From NCBI GenBank assembly GCA_937894775.1, contig CALAXC010000233.1, positions 1 through 43,225 on the forward strand: DNA of 43,225 nt. Direction: 5' to 3'. The position numbers and the translations under genes are program-made. The notes beneath the pieces are model-generated. The model did no database searches, had not been told where the DNA came from, and worked only from the letters and a program-made list of their open reading frames with translations. Position 1 is the stretch's first letter; the number at the start of each line of letters is the position of its first letter. Positions 31,375-41,017 of this stretch are shown here, in pieces. Source of the DNA: an uncultured Clostridia bacterium (GTDB taxonomy: Bacteria > Bacillota > Clostridia > Oscillospirales > CAG-272).

Positions 31375-33144
31375 TTGAAAAAGAACACAATGATAAAAAC
31401 TCTGTCAAAAAGTATAAGGGAGTACAAAAGAGCATCGATTCTCGCGCCGCTTATAATAGCGTGTGAGGTAATACTTGAATGTATGATCCCATATACTGCT
31501 ACACTTCTGATAAATCACATAAATGTGAATGATGTGTCGGCGATAGATACTTCGGTTATTTTAAAATACGGTCTGATACTTATAGGACTTGCTTTTGCGT
31601 CGCTGTGTTGCGGTGCTTTAGCGGGACATTTCGCTGCGATCGCATCTTGCGGATTTGCAAAAAATCTGCGGCATGATCTTTTCGCAAAGGTTCAGGGATA
31701 TTCTTTTGCCAATATGGACAAGTTTTCAACGGGCGGTCTTGTTACGCGACTTACGACTGACGTATCAAACGTACAGATGGCATATATGATGATAATCAGA
31801 TCTGCGGTGCGTTCACCGCTTATGCTTATCGTTGCAACGGTAATGGCTATAAAGGTAAGCCCCCGTATGTCGATTGCTTTTGCGGTGGTTATTCCGTTTT
31901 TGGCTATAGGTCTTATAATGATCATTATTAAGGCGTACCCGATATTTAAAACGGTATTTAAAAAATATGATAAGCTCAACGGTTCTATTCAGGAAAACGT
32001 TGCGGGTATGCGAGTTGTAAAGTCTTTCGTAAGAGAGGACTATGAAAGAGAAAAGTTTGCCAAAGCATCGGACGAGGTAGCAAAGGGCTTTACAAGAGCT
32101 GAAAAGATATTGGCTCTTAATAATCCGCTTATGCAGATAGCGTTTAACGGACTTATGCTTATGGTCTGCTTCTTCGGTTCAAGACTTATAATAGGAACTA
32201 ACGAGGCAGCTCTTGATGTTGCGGGATTTTCGGCACTTCTTACCTACGGCGCTCAGATACTTATGAGTCTTATGATGCTTTCTATGATATTTGTTATGAT
32301 GGCGATGTCTATAGAATCCGCAAGCCGTCTTTCTGAGGTACTTAACGAAGAAAGCTCGATACAGAATCCCGAATCTCCGATAACAACGGTTCCCGACGGA
32401 AGCATTCTTTTTGATAACGTTTCTTTCGTTTATTCAAAGGAAGCCGAGAAAAAGGCTCTTTCCAATATCAATCTTTTTATAGGAGCAGGTGAAACTGTAG
32501 GTATAGTAGGCGGAACGGGAAGCGGAAAGACGAGCCTTGTTCAGCTTATATCAAGACTTTATGATGTTTCTGAGGGCGCTGTAAAGGTTGGCGGGATCGA
32601 CGTTCGTGATTATGACGTTGAGATCCTTAGAAATGAGGTCGCTGTGGTTCTTCAGAAAAACGTTCTTTTCTCGGGAACTATAAAAGAAAATCTCCGTTGG
32701 GGAGATCCTGATGCGAGCGATGAGGATCTTGTAAGAGTTTGTAAGCTTGCAGCGGCAGATGAATTTGTAAGAAGCTTTCCTGACGGTTATGATACTGTGA
32801 TAACTCAGGGTGGAACTAATGTATCGGGCGGACAAAAGCAAAGACTTTGTATTGCGAGAGCGCTCTTAAAAAAGCCTAAGGTGCTTATTCTTGATGACTC
32901 TACAAGTGCGGTAGATACCAAGACAGATGCTTTAATACGTCAGGCATTTGCGCAGGAGATCCCCGATACTACCAAGATAATTATTGCGCAGAGAATAAAT
33001 TCTGTCGAGCACGCAGATAAAATCGTTGTGCTTGATAAGGGTGAGATCGAATCGGTGGGTAAGCACGAGGAGCTTTTGAAGATAAGCCCGATCTACCGTG
33101 AAATATATGAATCTCAGATAAAGGGGGCAGAGCAGAATGGCTAA
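31375..33144 (+). CDS. ABC exporter half-transporter with degenerate ATP site (partner 1)
   Basis: 589 residues from a TTG start behind AAGGAGGAG. Six membrane segments fill about residues 15-320, with the type IV exporter plan. The nucleotide domain has Walker A GGTGSGKT (379-386) and signature VSGGQKQRL, but the catalytic glutamate after Walker B is Asp (LILDD, 507-508) and the switch histidine is Gln (IIAQR, Q539). This is the standard noncanonical half of heterodimeric multidrug exporters such as TM287/288, BmrCD and EfrAB. It overlaps its partner by 8 nt. Substrate unknown; drugs, lipids or peptides are possible. Confidence 0.9.
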   Translation: MKKNTMIKTLSKSIREYKRASILAPLIIACEVILECMIPYTATLLINHINVNDVSAIDTSVILKYGLILIGLAFASLCCGALAGHFAAIASCGFAKNLRHDLFAKVQGYSFANMDKFSTGGLVTRLTTDVSNVQMAYMMIIRSAVRSPLMLIVATVMAIKVSPRMSIAFAVVIPFLAIGLIMIIIKAYPIFKTVFKKYDKLNGSIQENVAGMRVVKSFVREDYEREKFAKASDEVAKGFTRAEKILALNNPLMQIAFNGLMLMVCFFGSRLIIGTNEAALDVAGFSALLTYGAQILMSLMMLSMIFVMMAMSIESASRLSEVLNEESSIQNPESPITTVPDGSILFDNVSFVYSKEAEKKALSNINLFIGAGETVGIVGGTGSGKTSLVQLISRLYDVSEGAVKVGGIDVRDYDVEILRNEVAVVLQKNVLFSGTIKENLRWGDPDASDEDLVRVCKLAAADEFVRSFPDGYDTVITQGGTNVSGGQKQRLCIARALLKKPKVLILDDSTSAVDTKTDALIRQAFAQEIPDTTKIIIAQRINSVEHADKIVVLDKGEIESVGKHEELLKISPIYREIYESQIKGAEQNG

Positions 33145-35083
33145 GAATACTTTTAACAAAAGACCTCCTATTAAAAAAGGTTCGCTGAAAAGAATAATAA
33201 AGCTTCTTTTTAAGACCTATCCTTGGCAGATGGCAGTAGTTTGCGTTTGTATCGTTTTCGTTTCGTTTTCATCAACTATTGCGGGCATATTTATGAATAA
33301 GTTCATCCTTTATATACAGGAAGGACTTGAGATAGTAAAAGGAATCAACCAGACACGTGTTCTTGATGATGTTTACCGTGATATTTCGATCCTTGTTATT
33401 GTGATGATCTCGATATATGCGGTAGGCTGGATATGCAATTTCGTCTATACGAGAATAATGGCGATAGTAACTCAGCGTTTTCTTGATACTTTGCGACGTC
33501 AGATGTTTGATAAGATGCAGAGCTTCCCGATACGTTATTTTGACACTACCGCTCACGGCGATATAATGTCGCATTATACAAATGACGTTGATGCGGTGCG
33601 AGAGCTTATATCTGTAACGATACCTCACCTCATACAGTCGGCGCTTATTGTATTTTTCTTAGTCTTTAATATGATATATCTGAGCGTATGGATGGCAATA
33701 GTTGTTGCTGTTGCGAGTATTGCTATGATAACGGTTGCTAAGACAGTAGGCGGACGAAGCGCAAAGAACTTTATGAAGATGCAGCGCTCTATTGCTAAGA
33801 CCGAAGGCTTTGTTGAAGAAATGATGGAAGGACAGAAGGTAGTTAAGGTATTTTGTCACGAAAAGCCGAGCATAGAGGATTTTGATAAGATAAACGATGA
33901 GCTTTGTAAAAATGCTACCAGTGCTAACAGATTTGCAAATATTCTTATGCCTATAATGGGTAACATAGGTAATATTCTTTATGTTACCGTTGCCTTTGTA
34001 GGTACTATGCTTATCATTAATCAGGTGCCTAACTTTGCTATTTCGGCGCTTATTGATCCCGCTGCTAAGATAGTGGGAATTGCTACGGTAGTTCCTTTCC
34101 TTAATGCATCAAAGCAGTTTACCAATAACGTAAGTCAGGTATCGCAGCAGATAAACTCTATAGTTATGGCTATGGCAGGATCAAGCCGAGTATTCGAGCT
34201 TATAGATACCGAATCCGAATTTGATGAAGGATACGTTATGCTTGTTAATGCGCGTATAGTTGACGGACAAATAGAGGAGTGCGAGGAGCATACGGGTACT
34301 TGGGTATGGAAGCATCCTCACGGTGACGGAACAGTTACCTATACCGAGCTTAAGGGTGACGTAAGAATTGAAAATATGGATTTCGGTTACGTTCCCGAAA
34401 AGCTTGTCTTAAAAGATATAACTCTTTATGCAAAGCCGGGACAAAAGGTTGCTTTCGTAGGTGCTACGGGAGCGGGTAAAACAACGATCACTAATCTTAT
34501 AAACCGTTTTTACGATATAGATGACGGAAAGATAAGATATGACGGAATAAATATAAACAAGATAAAAAAGAGCGATCTTCGTCGATCTCTCGGAGTAGTT
34601 CTTCAGGACGTAAATCTCTTTACGGGAACGGTTATGGATAATATCCGTTACGGAAAGCTTGATGCGACCGATGAAGAATGTATTGAGGCGGCAAAGCTTG
34701 CTAATGCACATGACTTTATTATTCGACTTCCCGAAGGATACAACACTATGCTCACCGCAAACGGCGCTAACCTTTCACAAGGTCAGCGACAGCTTATATC
34801 TATAGCGCGTGCGGCGGTTGCAGATCCTCCCGTTATGATACTTGACGAGGCTACTTCCTCTATCGATACCCGAACCGAGGCGATAGTTCAGCGAGGAATG
34901 GATGCTCTTATGAAGGGAAGAACTGTTTTTGTTATAGCTCACAGACTTTCTACGGTAAGAAATTCTGACGTAATTATGGTGCTCGATCACGGAGAAATAA
35001 TCGAGCGCGGAGATCACGAGCAGCTTATTGCTCAAAAGGGAAAATATTATCAGCTCTATACAGGTGCGTTTGAGCTTGAATGA
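33137..35083 (+). CDS. ABC exporter half-transporter with active ATP site (partner 2)
   Basis: 648 residues, GGGGG-type site inside the end of partner 1. Membrane part about residues 30-340, then a nucleotide domain with Walker A GATGAGKT (near 442-449), Walker B MILDEATS (D570, E571) and an intact switch histidine (VIAHR). The signature reads LSQGQ (546-550) in place of LSGGQ; paired with the degenerate Walker B of partner 1 it forms the inactive site. A roughly 45-residue insertion before the nucleotide domain (ending HTGTWVWKHPHGDGTVTY) is typical of this exporter group in Firmicutes. A membrane-embedded heterodimer with one active ATP site is expected. Confidence 0.92.
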   Translation: MAKNTFNKRPPIKKGSLKRIIKLLFKTYPWQMAVVCVCIVFVSFSSTIAGIFMNKFILYIQEGLEIVKGINQTRVLDDVYRDISILVIVMISIYAVGWICNFVYTRIMAIVTQRFLDTLRRQMFDKMQSFPIRYFDTTAHGDIMSHYTNDVDAVRELISVTIPHLIQSALIVFFLVFNMIYLSVWMAIVVAVASIAMITVAKTVGGRSAKNFMKMQRSIAKTEGFVEEMMEGQKVVKVFCHEKPSIEDFDKINDELCKNATSANRFANILMPIMGNIGNILYVTVAFVGTMLIINQVPNFAISALIDPAAKIVGIATVVPFLNASKQFTNNVSQVSQQINSIVMAMAGSSRVFELIDTESEFDEGYVMLVNARIVDGQIEECEEHTGTWVWKHPHGDGTVTYTELKGDVRIENMDFGYVPEKLVLKDITLYAKPGQKVAFVGATGAGKTTITNLINRFYDIDDGKIRYDGININKIKKSDLRRSLGVVLQDVNLFTGTVMDNIRYGKLDATDEECIEAAKLANAHDFIIRLPEGYNTMLTANGANLSQGQRQLISIARAAVADPPVMILDEATSSIDTRTEAIVQRGMDALMKGRTVFVIAHRLSTVRNSDVIMVLDHGEIIERGDHEQLIAQKGKYYQLYTGAFELE

Positions 35084-35103
35084 TAAAGAACGGAGTCAAT
35101 AAA

Positions 35104-38058
35104 ATGACCGAACAGCAGATAAGATATACACTTGGAATAGACATAGGCTCTACCACTGTAAAAACCGTTCTTTGTGATGGCGGTAAAATAATCTATAGCC
35201 GTTACAGACGACATTTTTCAAAGGTGAGAGAGGCAACACTCGATATGCTCGGAGAGCTTTGTGAGCTTATAGGCGATAAGTCTTTTGCTCTTGCTCTATC
35301 GGGCTCGGCAGGTCTTGGACTTGCTGAGGCTGTGGGACTTCCTTTTGTTCAGGAGGTTTTTGCAACGGGGGAAACAGTAAAGCGTCTTGCTCCCGACACA
35401 AGTGTTGTTATAGAGCTTGGCGGAGAAGACGCAAAGATAATATTTTTTGAGGGCGGAACCGATGAGAGAATGAATGGTTCTTGCGCAGGCGGAACGGGTG
35501 CGTTTATCGATCAGATGGCAACCCTTCTTGATATGACCGCTGACGAGATGGATAAGGAGAGTCTTTTATACAAGCGAATATATCCTATTGCATCACGTTG
35601 CGGCGTCTTTGCTAAAACTGATGTACAGCCGCTTCTTAATCAAGGCGCTACAAAAGCCGATGTTGCGGCAAGCATATATCAAGCTGTTGTAAATCAGACA
35701 GTTGCGGGACTTGCTCAGGGAAGAAAAATAAGCGGCAAGGTTCTTTTTCTTGGAGGACCGCTCTATTATTGCTTGGGACTCAGGGAACGGTTTAAGGAAA
35801 CGCTTAATCTTTCAGAAGATCAAGCGATATTCCCCGATTACGCGCTTATTTCGGTAGCTCTCGGAGCGGCGATATATGCTGAAAGTTCGGGAGAGGTGTA
35901 TAGTTTTTCCGAGCTTTCGAAGAAGATAAGCTTAAGTATCGGGCTTTCGACGGGAACCAACCGACTTTTACCGCTTTTTACCGGCGAAGCGGAATATAAA
36001 GAATTTAAGGAGCGTCACGAGAAGGCTGACGTGCCATTCGTTGATATAAACTCTTATTCGGGCAGAGCATATCTCGGTATAGATTGCGGAAGCACGACTA
36101 CTAAAATAGTTTTACTGTCGGAAAACCGAGAAATACTTTATTCCTATTATGATTCAAATAAGGGTAATCCCGTGTCTATCGTAAAAGAACAGCTTCTCAA
36201 CATATACAGACTTTCTGAGGGAAGAATAAGTATATGCGGAAGCGCAGTTACGGGATACGGTGAGGAGCTTATAAAAAATGCGTTTAACGTTGATATAGGC
36301 GTTGTTGAAACTATTGCGCACTATACGGCGGCAAAATATTTTATGCCGAAGGTCGATTTTATTCTTGACATCGGCGGACAGGATATAAAATGCTTTAGAA
36401 TACGCAACGGCGCTATTGACGGTATAATGCTCAACGAGGCTTGTTCGTCGGGATGCGGATCTTTTATAGAAACCTTTGCGCGTTCTATGGGTTATGAAAT
36501 AGACGAGTTTGCTAAAAAAGGACTTCTTAGCAAAGCTCCCGTGAATCTCGGAAGCCGTTGTACGGTATTTATGAACTCGTCGGTAAAGCAGTCGCAACGT
36601 GACGGAGCTACTGTTGAGGATATTTCTGCGGGACTTTCGGTAAGCGTTGTGAAAAATGCTATTTATAAGGTGATAAGAGCGGGCTCTCCCGAGGAGCTTG
36701 GAGAAAATATAGTTGTGCAGGGCGGAACGTTTTATAACGATGCCGTTCTTCGCGCATTCGAAAGAGAGCTCGGAAAGAATGTTATCCGTCCTAAAATTGC
36801 GGGACTTATGGGTGCTTACGGTGCGGCTCTTTATTCGATGAAGCTTCATCAAAGTGAGATACTTTCAGAAGAAGCGCTGAAGGTATTTGAGCATACATCA
36901 AAGACTGCTGTCTGCAGGGGATGTCAGAATAACTGTCACCTTACTGTGAATAGCTTTTCGGGTGATAAAAAATACATATCGGGTAACAGATGCGAAAAGG
37001 GATTGGGACTTGGCGCACAGACCGAGCAGCTTCCTAATATTTATCATTTTAAACGTTCTTATCTTACTAAGATCGGATCAAAAGCTGTCGGTAATTATCC
37101 CGAACCTACAAGGGGGATCTTGGGATTTCCTCTTGCGCTCGGAATGTATGAGCTTTTACCGCTTTGGTATGGAATATTCCGTTCGCTCGGTTTTGAAATA
37201 AAAATATCGCCTATGTCTACAAAGGCGACTTATGAGAAAGGGCAGTTCTCGATTCCGTCAGATACTGCTTGCTATCCTGCAAAGATAATGCACGGACATA
37301 TTGAGGCTCTTATAGAAATGGGGGTTGACGCAATATTTTATCCTTGCATAACCTACAATGTGGACGAGGGAGATACCGATAATCACTTCAACTGTCCCGT
37401 AGTGGCGTACTATTCTGAACTTCTTAACGGAAATATGGATTCCTTGAAGAAGGTAAGACTTATATATCCGTATCTCAATATAAATAGTAAAAAAGAGCTG
37501 ATAAAAGGTATTATGCGCTTTACCGACCTTTATTTTGCGAATCGTAATATAACCAAGCGCGAAATAGCAAGGGCAGTAGATAACGGATTTTCTGAGTATA
37601 ATGCTTATATGTCGGCGGTAAAGCGAGAAGGCGAAAAGGCGATAGCCTACGCAAAGGAGCATAATAAAAAAATTATGATACTTGCGGGAAGACCGTATCA
37701 TATCGATTCCGAAATAGGACACGGTATAGATAAGCTTGCAACATCGCTTGGTTTTGTGGTGGTCAGCGAGGACAGCGTTTTTCATCTCGCAGAGCCGATA
37801 AACGTTAACGTTCTTAATCAGTGGACGTACCACGCAAGACTTTACAGAGCGGCAAAATTTGCTTGCGAGAATGATTCGGCATCGCTTGTTCAGCTTGTTT
37901 CATTCGGTTGTGGAGTAGACGCAATAACTACCGATGAGGTGCGCTCTATACTTGAAGAGAACGGGAAGTTCTATACACAGATAAAAATAGATGAAATAAC
38001 CAATCTTGGCGCGGTCAAGATACGTTTGCGCAGTCTTTTAGGCGCACTCGACCAATAA
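35104..38058 (+). CDS. HgdC-type 2-hydroxyacyl-CoA dehydratase activase, two ASKHA domains plus DUF2229-like part
   Basis: 984 residues. GGAG 8 nt before ATG 35104 favours this start over 35080. The first ASKHA domain begins YTLGIDIGSTTVK and has cluster cysteines C127 (NGSCAGGTGAF) and C166 (SRCGVF), the same numbering as the Acidaminococcus activator HgdC. The second begins near 325 (LGIDCGSTTTK) with C447 and C486, the same 39-residue spacing. From about 615 a Cys-rich stretch (CRGCQNNCHL) and a DUF2229-like region follow (TYEKGQFSIPSDTACYPAKI). The family couples ATP use to one-electron reduction of double-cubane or dehydratase partner proteins. In many clostridia these parts and the next gene are one polypeptide of about 1400 residues. 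Here they are two genes. The true reaction is unknown. Confidence 0.85.
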   Translation: MTEQQIRYTLGIDIGSTTVKTVLCDGGKIIYSRYRRHFSKVREATLDMLGELCELIGDKSFALALSGSAGLGLAEAVGLPFVQEVFATGETVKRLAPDTSVVIELGGEDAKIIFFEGGTDERMNGSCAGGTGAFIDQMATLLDMTADEMDKESLLYKRIYPIASRCGVFAKTDVQPLLNQGATKADVAASIYQAVVNQTVAGLAQGRKISGKVLFLGGPLYYCLGLRERFKETLNLSEDQAIFPDYALISVALGAAIYAESSGEVYSFSELSKKISLSIGLSTGTNRLLPLFTGEAEYKEFKERHEKADVPFVDINSYSGRAYLGIDCGSTTTKIVLLSENREILYSYYDSNKGNPVSIVKEQLLNIYRLSEGRISICGSAVTGYGEELIKNAFNVDIGVVETIAHYTAAKYFMPKVDFILDIGGQDIKCFRIRNGAIDGIMLNEACSSGCGSFIETFARSMGYEIDEFAKKGLLSKAPVNLGSRCTVFMNSSVKQSQRDGATVEDISAGLSVSVVKNAIYKVIRAGSPEELGENIVVQGGTFYNDAVLRAFERELGKNVIRPKIAGLMGAYGAALYSMKLHQSEILSEEALKVFEHTSKTAVCRGCQNNCHLTVNSFSGDKKYISGNRCEKGLGLGAQTEQLPNIYHFKRSYLTKIGSKAVGNYPEPTRGILGFPLALGMYELLPLWYGIFRSLGFEIKISPMSTKATYEKGQFSIPSDTACYPAKIMHGHIEALIEMGVDAIFYPCITYNVDEGDTDNHFNCPVVAYYSELLNGNMDSLKKVRLIYPYLNINSKKELIKGIMRFTDLYFANRNITKREIARAVDNGFSEYNAYMSAVKREGEKAIAYAKEHNKKIMILAGRPYHIDSEIGHGIDKLATSLGFVVVSEDSVFHLAEPINVNVLNQWTYHARLYRAAKFACENDSASLVQLVSFGCGVDAITTDEVRSILEENGKFYTQIKIDEITNLGAVKIRLRSLLGALDQ

Positions 38059-38080
38059 TATTCAGTAAAGTAGGTATATT

Positions 38081-39331
38081 ATGCAAAAAGAATATGTTTC
38101 CTTCACAAAGGAAATGAAAAAAGATTATACCGTTCTTATTCCTAATATGCTTCCGATGCATTTTACTCTTCTCAGTAAGATCTTTAACAATTACGGTATA
38201 AGGACTGAGGTGCTTTTTACAAAGGGAGAAAAAATAAAGGAAACAGGCTTGAAATATACACATAATGATGCCTGCTATCCTGCTATAATCGTTATAGGAC
38301 AGTTTATAGACGCTTTACAGAGCGGGAAATACGATCCGCACAAGGTTGCTTTGGTGATGTTTCAGACGGGTGGCGGCTGTCGCGCGTCAAATTATATAAA
38401 TCTTATTCGTAAGGCGTTGAAAAGAGCGGGATTCGAATATGTACCGGTTATATCTTTTAACTTTACGGGGCTTGAAAAGCACCCGGGATTTAAGCTTTCT
38501 CTTCCGCTTTTGCACCGTATGGTATATGCTGTGTTTTATGCCGATCTGCTTATGCTTCTCCGCAATCAATGCCGTTCGTATGAGATAAATGCGGGTGAGA
38601 GCGAGGCTCTTGCACAGAAATGGACAAAACGTCTTGCCGATGAAATAACTGAGAGCAGGGTATCCTATAAAAAAGTGAAGAAAAACTATAAGCTAATTAT
38701 AGAGGACTTTAATAAGATCTTGCGTAAAGACGAAAAAAAGGTCAAGGTAGGTGTAGTCGGTGAGATATTTGTAAAATACTCGCCGCTTGCAAATAATGAT
38801 CTCGAAAATTTTTTGGTGTCAGAGGGAGCAGAGGTAACTGTTCCCGGATTGCTTGACTTTTTGCTGTACTGTATTTATAACAGTCTTACCGATTACAGAC
38901 TTTACGGACGTGGCAAGGTAAAACATATCGGTGTAAAAATAGTTTATAAATTTCTGCTTGGTAAGCAGATGGATCTGATAAATATAATAAAAGAAAATTC
39001 CGACTTTGAGCCGCCTACATATTTCGATCATACTACAACTCTTATAAAGGGGTATATCGGAGCGGGTACAAAGATGGGCGAGGGTTGGCTTCTTACGGCT
39101 GAAATGCTTGAACTTGCCGAAAAAGGTATTCCGAATATCGTTTGCACGCAGCCCTTCGGATGTTTGCCTAACCATATATGCGGAAAAGGTATGATGAGAC
39201 CGATAAAAGAGAAAAATCCTAATATAAACATAGTTGCTATCGACTATGATGCGGGCGCAACTCAGGTGAATCAGGAAAACCGAATAAAGCTTATGCTTGC
39301 CAATTCAAAGACAACCGAGGAGATACGATGA
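38081..39331 (+). CDS. 2-hydroxyacyl-CoA dehydratase D-subunit-like protein (partner of the activase)
   Basis: 416 residues. The gene begins 22 nt after the activase stop, with only a weak ribosome site. Sequence features match the C-terminal half of the large activase-related proteins: NDACYPAIIVIGQFIDALQS, the TGGGCRASNYINLIRKALKR patch, then CTQPFGCLPNHICGKGMMRP. Cysteines at the NDACYP, GGGC and QPFGC positions are the candidates for binding an iron-sulfur cluster. By itself it is likely inactive; it should form a complex with the 35104 protein. The end overlaps the MFS start by four bases, so the transporter is coupled to it. Confidence 0.8.
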   Translation: MQKEYVSFTKEMKKDYTVLIPNMLPMHFTLLSKIFNNYGIRTEVLFTKGEKIKETGLKYTHNDACYPAIIVIGQFIDALQSGKYDPHKVALVMFQTGGGCRASNYINLIRKALKRAGFEYVPVISFNFTGLEKHPGFKLSLPLLHRMVYAVFYADLLMLLRNQCRSYEINAGESEALAQKWTKRLADEITESRVSYKKVKKNYKLIIEDFNKILRKDEKKVKVGVVGEIFVKYSPLANNDLENFLVSEGAEVTVPGLLDFLLYCIYNSLTDYRLYGRGKVKHIGVKIVYKFLLGKQMDLINIIKENSDFEPPTYFDHTTTLIKGYIGAGTKMGEGWLLTAEMLELAEKGIPNIVCTQPFGCLPNHICGKGMMRPIKEKNPNINIVAIDYDAGATQVNQENRIKLMLANSKTTEEIR

Positions 39332-40665
39332 ATAATCAAAAAAGACGTTTTTTGGTAGGAGAAACGAGTGCTTCGGCTTCAAGATGGCTTTTTCTGATCT
39401 GCTTTTTAGTCTATTGCGTATCATATATTGCAAGAGGAAGCTTTTCCTTTGTGCGAACTACGATGATAGATGCAGGGGCGTTGACTGAGGGCGTTGCAGG
39501 AGCTATAAGCGCTGCATATTTTATATTTTATGCGTTGGGACAGCTTGTAAACGGATTTTTGGGAGATAGAGCTTCGCCGTTTGTAATGGTAACGTCGGGA
39601 CTTGCTATTGTTGTTGTTTCAAACCTTTTAATGACTTTTTCTCAGCCTGAAGGACTTTATATTTTGTGGTGGGGAATAAACGGATACGGTCATTCGATGC
39701 TTTGGTCACCCGTTTTTTTCGTTTTATCTAATTTGATAAATCTTAAAATGCGTACCTTTGCGCTTACAGCGATCTCGATATGCGCGCCTATGGGAAAAAT
39801 AGCGAGCGCACTTGTTTCGGGAGCGGTCATAAGCATTGGAAAATGGCAGGATGTTTTTTTCACCGTTTCGATGATAGCTTCAGCGGTTCTGATACTGTGG
39901 ATAACGCGATATCTTACACTTTCAAAGCGAATATTTATTAATGATTATAGAAATGACGCTAATAATGGATCCAAAGAACAAATAGAAAGAAACGATCTGA
40001 AAACCAAAAAAAGCATCGGACTTTTTCCGATACTCGTAGCCAGTGGACTTATTATAATGCTTCCGTCGATGCTCGTGCACGGACTTTTTTATAACGGTGT
40101 TGTTGAGCTGATACCGACAATTCTTTACAGTGAATATTCTATGACACCAACGATGGCGGCGGTAATCGAGATAATTATTCCGATAATGTCGATAGCGGGA
40201 GTCTTTTTTGCAAATTTTGTCTATTACAAGATATTTAAACAAAATGACATGAAAAGCGCATCCTTTATGATGGGGATAACGCTCTTGCCCATAGGAATAA
40301 TGCTTTTACTTGGAATTTTCAAGCGTGACGGATATATGATAGGTCAGTATGCAGATGCGATAATATTTGTAACGACTTATGCTCTTGTGTATCTTTTTCA
40401 GTTTGGATTCAATCATATAGCGATAGTGCTGATGCCTGCAAAATTTGCACGGTTTTCTTACTCGTCAACGGTGTCGGGTATAGCTAATGCTATAAATTAT
40501 GGCGGAAGCGCGATTTCCACTTACGGAATGACTTATGCGCTTTTAAGACTTGAGCTCTGGCAAACGGTGCTTATCTGGGCAGGAGTTCTTGTAATAGCTT
40601 TAGCGCTCGTGTTGGCAGCGCAGAGAAAGTGGAGCAGATTTGCTCGAGAAGAAATGATTTTTTGA
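39328..40665 (+). CDS. Major facilitator transporter
   Basis: 445 residues, starting inside the stop codon of the gene before. About twelve hydrophobic segments, with the conserved loop after segment two (GQLVNGFLGDRASP), which is the G-x-x-x-D-R motif of the family. The N-terminus VYCVSYIARGSFSF and the SGAVISIG-type segments resemble the organophosphate:phosphate antiporter (GlpT/UhpT-like) branch, so a sugar-phosphate or organic phosphate substrate is a fair guess but not established. Its coupling to the activase pair suggests import of a substrate or export of a product. The operon ends here at a strong terminator. Confidence 0.8.
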   Translation: MNNQKRRFLVGETSASASRWLFLICFLVYCVSYIARGSFSFVRTTMIDAGALTEGVAGAISAAYFIFYALGQLVNGFLGDRASPFVMVTSGLAIVVVSNLLMTFSQPEGLYILWWGINGYGHSMLWSPVFFVLSNLINLKMRTFALTAISICAPMGKIASALVSGAVISIGKWQDVFFTVSMIASAVLILWITRYLTLSKRIFINDYRNDANNGSKEQIERNDLKTKKSIGLFPILVASGLIIMLPSMLVHGLFYNGVVELIPTILYSEYSMTPTMAAVIEIIIPIMSIAGVFFANFVYYKIFKQNDMKSASFMMGITLLPIGIMLLLGIFKRDGYMIGQYADAIIFVTTYALVYLFQFGFNHIAIVLMPAKFARFSYSSTVSGIANAINYGGSAISTYGMTYALLRLELWQTVLIWAGVLVIALALVLAAQRKWSRFAREEMIF

Positions 40666-40683
40666 ATCTTAAAGAATATCAAA

Positions 40684-40733
40684 AACCCCCTATGACGGAT
40701 TGGTTCGACCGACATAGGGGGTTATTATTTAAA
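40684..40733 (+). terminator. Strong terminator closing the ABC-activase-MFS operon
   Basis: AACCCCCTATG (40684-40694) pairs with CATAGGGGGTT (40713-40723). The 18-nt loop can form an inner CGG/CCG stem. A T-rich stretch follows. Confidence 0.88.
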
Positions 40734-40735
40734 AA

Positions 40736-40798
40736 AATTGGTTTTTTTAATTGGCTTAATTGGTATTAATTATTTTTAATTGGTTATTTTTTAATTGG
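40736..40798. repeat. Cluster of five AATTGG repeats
   Basis: AATTGG occurs at 40736, 40749, 40758, 40778 and 40793 (first base of each), mostly within TTTTTAATTGG, in an otherwise T-rich stretch. No gene lies in 40666-41017. Confidence 0.75.
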
Positions 40799-40830
40799 CT
40801 TTTTTTAAATTAATATCGAAATAACTTCGA

Positions 40831-40994
40831 CAGCTATTGTACCAAAGAGTTTAACGGCAAACGAAATTTTGTTAATACGGGGTTTGAAGAAATAGCCGTA
40901 TAAGGAACCGTTCTGACCGTATTCCTATATTTCCTCAAACGTAGTTTTAACGAAAAAATCGTGTCGTAAACTGCTTTAGTATGAAATAGCCAGA
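40831..40994. repeat. Long imperfect inverted repeat (MITE-like or large hairpin)
   Basis: The left arm (about 40831-40894) and right arm (about 40928-40994) pair along much of their length. The best part is GTTTGAAGAAATA (40882-40894) against TATTTCCTCAAAC (40928-40940), followed outward by further paired stretches such as GTTAA/TTAAC and AAAG/CTTT, and inward by TATAAGGAA/TTCCTATA. There is no open reading frame inside. Confidence 0.6.
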
Positions 40995-41017
40995 CAGCGT
41001 GAGTTGAATAAAAGAAT

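Noticed and set aside
36154..36852. A 232-codon open frame on the minus strand
   Set aside because: Opposite the second activase domain, with no ribosome site.
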